Source: Bacillota bacterium (GTDB lineage Bacteria; Bacillota; Clostridia; Peptostreptococcales; Anaerovoracaceae). Taken from it: a DNA stretch of 7,170 bases. The position numbers and the translations under genes are program-made. Below the pieces are notes generated by a model, which was not told the origin of the DNA, did no database searches, and saw only the letters and a program-made list of their open reading frames with translations. Location: positions 1 to 7,170 of the forward strand of contig JAEENW010000112.1 in assembly GCA_016283945.1 (NCBI GenBank), read 5' to 3'. Positions 5,761 through 7,170 of the stretch are shown piece after piece. Numbering within the stretch: position 1 is the stretch's first letter; the number at the start of each line of letters is the position of its first letter.

Positions 5761-7170
5761 ATGCAGACAGATCTTGTTATAAGGGGCGCCAGGGCCCACA
5801 ACCTGAAAGACCTCAACATAACCATCCCTAGGGACAAGATGGTCGTAGTGACCGGGCTCTCCGGCTCGGGCAAGTCCTCGCTCGCCTTCGACACCATCTA
5901 CGCCGAGGGACAGAGGCGCTACGTCGAGAGCCTCTCGGCATACGCGAGGATGTTCCTCGGGCAACTCGACAAGCCCGACCTCGATTCCATCGAGGGGCTT
6001 TCGCCCGCCATCTCCATAGACCAGAAGACCACGAGCAAGAACCCCAGGTCCACCGTTGGCACCGTCACGGAGATCTACGACTACCTGAGGCTGCTCTACG
6101 CCAGGATAGGCATCCCTCACTGCCCGATCTGCGGCAGGGAGATCACGAGCCAGTCCGTCGACCAGATCGCGGGCCAGCTCATGGAGATGGGCGAGGGAGC
6201 GCGCGTCACGCTGCTCGCCCCGGTAATACGCTCCCAGAAGGGACAGCATGAGAAGGTCCTCGAGCGCATCCAGCGCGAGGGCTTCGTACGCGTGCGCGTC
6301 GACGGGGAGATCAAGACCCTCGGCGAGGACGAGATCAAGCTCGCCAAGACCTACAAGCACAGCATAGACATAGTCGTTGACCGCATCGTAATACGCGACG
6401 GCCAGCTCGGCAGGCTCTCCGAGAGCATAGAGCTCGCCGTGGGGCAGGGCGACGGCCTCGTCTCCGCCATAGTCCAGAAGGGCGATGAGACGAACGAATA
6501 CACCTACAGCACCAAGCTCGCCTGCCCCGAGCACGGGATCTCCATACAGGAGCTCGAGCCGAGGGACTTCTCCTTCAACTCGCCCTTCGGGGCCTGCCCG
6601 GTCTGCAACGGGCTCGGCTTCATCGAGCGCATGGACCCGGAGCTGCTGATCGAGGACCAGAACCTCTCGCTCAACGGAGGAGCCCTCACCAAGGCCTTCG
6701 CGAGCATGGAGTACGCGGGCTTCTACAGGCAGCTCATAGGGGCGCTCGCGGACTACCACAAGGTCTCGCTCGACACCCCGTACAAGGACCTCCCGGAGAA
6801 GTTCAGGCACGAGCTGCTCTACGGCACGGGCAGCCGCAAGCTCGATTACGGCTACGTCCGCCGCGACGGCTCGATCTCCCACAGGCACGACAGCTTCGAG
6901 GGAGTGATCCCCAACCTCATGCGCCGCCACGGCTACACAAGCTCCGAGGCCGTCAAGAGCAAGCTCGAGGAGTACATGACCATAGACGTCTGCGAGAAGT
7001 GCCACGGCAAGAGGCTCAGGGACGAGATACTCGCCGTCACCGTCGGCGGAAAGAACATCATCGAGTTCACCGAGATGTCGGTGACCGACGCGCTCGCCTT
7101 CCCGGAGAAGCTCCCCTCGCTGCTCAGCGAGAAGGAGATGTCCATCGCGAGGCTCATACTCAAGCAGCTC
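5761..7170 (+). CDS. uvrA: Excinuclease ABC subunit UvrA, N-terminal half (3' end outside window)
   Basis: An open frame of 470 codons with no stop before the right edge, about half of a UvrA (usually near 940 residues). UvrA is the ABC-type ATPase dimer that finds DNA damage and delivers UvrB. The start MQTDLVIRGARAHNL is typical. Walker A GLSGSGKSS is at 32-40, followed by YVESLSAYARMFLGQ (54-68). Paired cysteines at C121/C124 and C411/C414 are probably one zinc module. A second zinc site (C255, H258, C279, C282) has His where most UvrA have Cys. The UvrB-binding region should lie about residues 130-245. The first LSGGE signature, its Walker B and the whole second ABC half fall outside the window. 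It follows uvrB by 20 bases, the usual uvrBA order. Confidence 0.97.
   Translation, partial: MQTDLVIRGARAHNLKDLNITIPRDKMVVVTGLSGSGKSSLAFDTIYAEGQRRYVESLSAYARMFLGQLDKPDLDSIEGLSPAISIDQKTTSKNPRSTVGTVTEIYDYLRLLYARIGIPHCPICGREITSQSVDQIAGQLMEMGEGARVTLLAPVIRSQKGQHEKVLERIQREGFVRVRVDGEIKTLGEDEIKLAKTYKHSIDIVVDRIVIRDGQLGRLSESIELAVGQGDGLVSAIVQKGDETNEYTYSTKLACPEHGISIQELEPRDFSFNSPFGACPVCNGLGFIERMDPELLIEDQNLSLNGGALTKAFASMEYAGFYRQLIGALADYHKVSLDTPYKDLPEKFRHELLYGTGSRKLDYGYVRRDGSISHRHDSFEGVIPNLMRRHGYTSSEAVKSKLEEYMTIDVCEKCHGKRLRDEILAVTVGGKNIIEFTEMSVTDALAFPEKLPSLLSEKEMSIARLILKQL

Noticed and set aside
1..7170. Mobile elements, CRISPR arrays, tRNA or rRNA genes, toxin-antitoxin or phage genes
   Set aside because: None is visible. 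All but about 270 bases are taken up by six housekeeping genes with uniform composition, and the gaps are too short.

Overview
The window is a compact, all-plus-strand stretch of a GC-rich bacterial chromosome holding six genes: the 3' part of mfd, a SpoVB/MurJ-type lipid flippase, an HU-type DNA-binding protein, rqcP (YabO family), complete uvrB and the 5' part of uvrA. Protein character points to Bacillota, most likely Clostridia: the Mfd has DEEQ rather than DEEH, the HU begins like Bacillus HBsu, and an RqcP is present. The order mfd - SpoVB-family flippase - HU - rqcP is also the order I recall from Clostridium and Bacillus chromosomes. Genus cannot be fixed. Codon use is distinctive: Leu is mostly CTC, Ile is ATA or ATC, Arg is AGG or CGC, and TTA, CTA and TCA are almost never used.

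Layout. Bases 1-1347: C-terminal 448 codons of Mfd, open at the left edge. Bases 1331-1395: a good sigma-A-type promoter that begins inside the end of mfd, followed by an AAGTT-N4-AACTT dyad, in front of the flippase gene (1396-3033). Bases 3034-3151: a second good promoter and a structured leader feeding the HU gene (3152-3433), which is closed by a strong intrinsic terminator (3451-3482). Bases 3483-3518: a very short leader with a LexA-box-like dyad in front of rqcP (3519-3764). The rqcP stop overlaps the uvrB start (TGATG); uvrB (3764-5740) is followed 20 bases later by uvrA (5761 to the right edge). No gene-free stretch reaches 300 bases.

How the genes fit together. Mfd, UvrB and UvrA are the transcription-coupled and general nucleotide excision repair machinery. 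Mfd displaces stalled RNA polymerase and recruits UvrA, and UvrA loads UvrB. RqcP works in ribosome-associated quality control, HU compacts DNA, and the flippase exports a lipid-linked cell-wall precursor. Compared with the classic Bacillus/Clostridium neighbourhood, spoVT, mazG/yabN, yabP, yabQ and divIC are not between these genes, and uvrBA follows rqcP directly. That suggests a lineage in which sporulation genes were trimmed from this locus.

I found no new gene system. The most informative signals are regulatory and organisational: two near-consensus promoters, the candidate SOS operator before rqcP-uvrB-uvrA, and the pruned gene order. A few substitutions at normally conserved positions in Mfd, UvrA, UvrB and HU also deserve a check.
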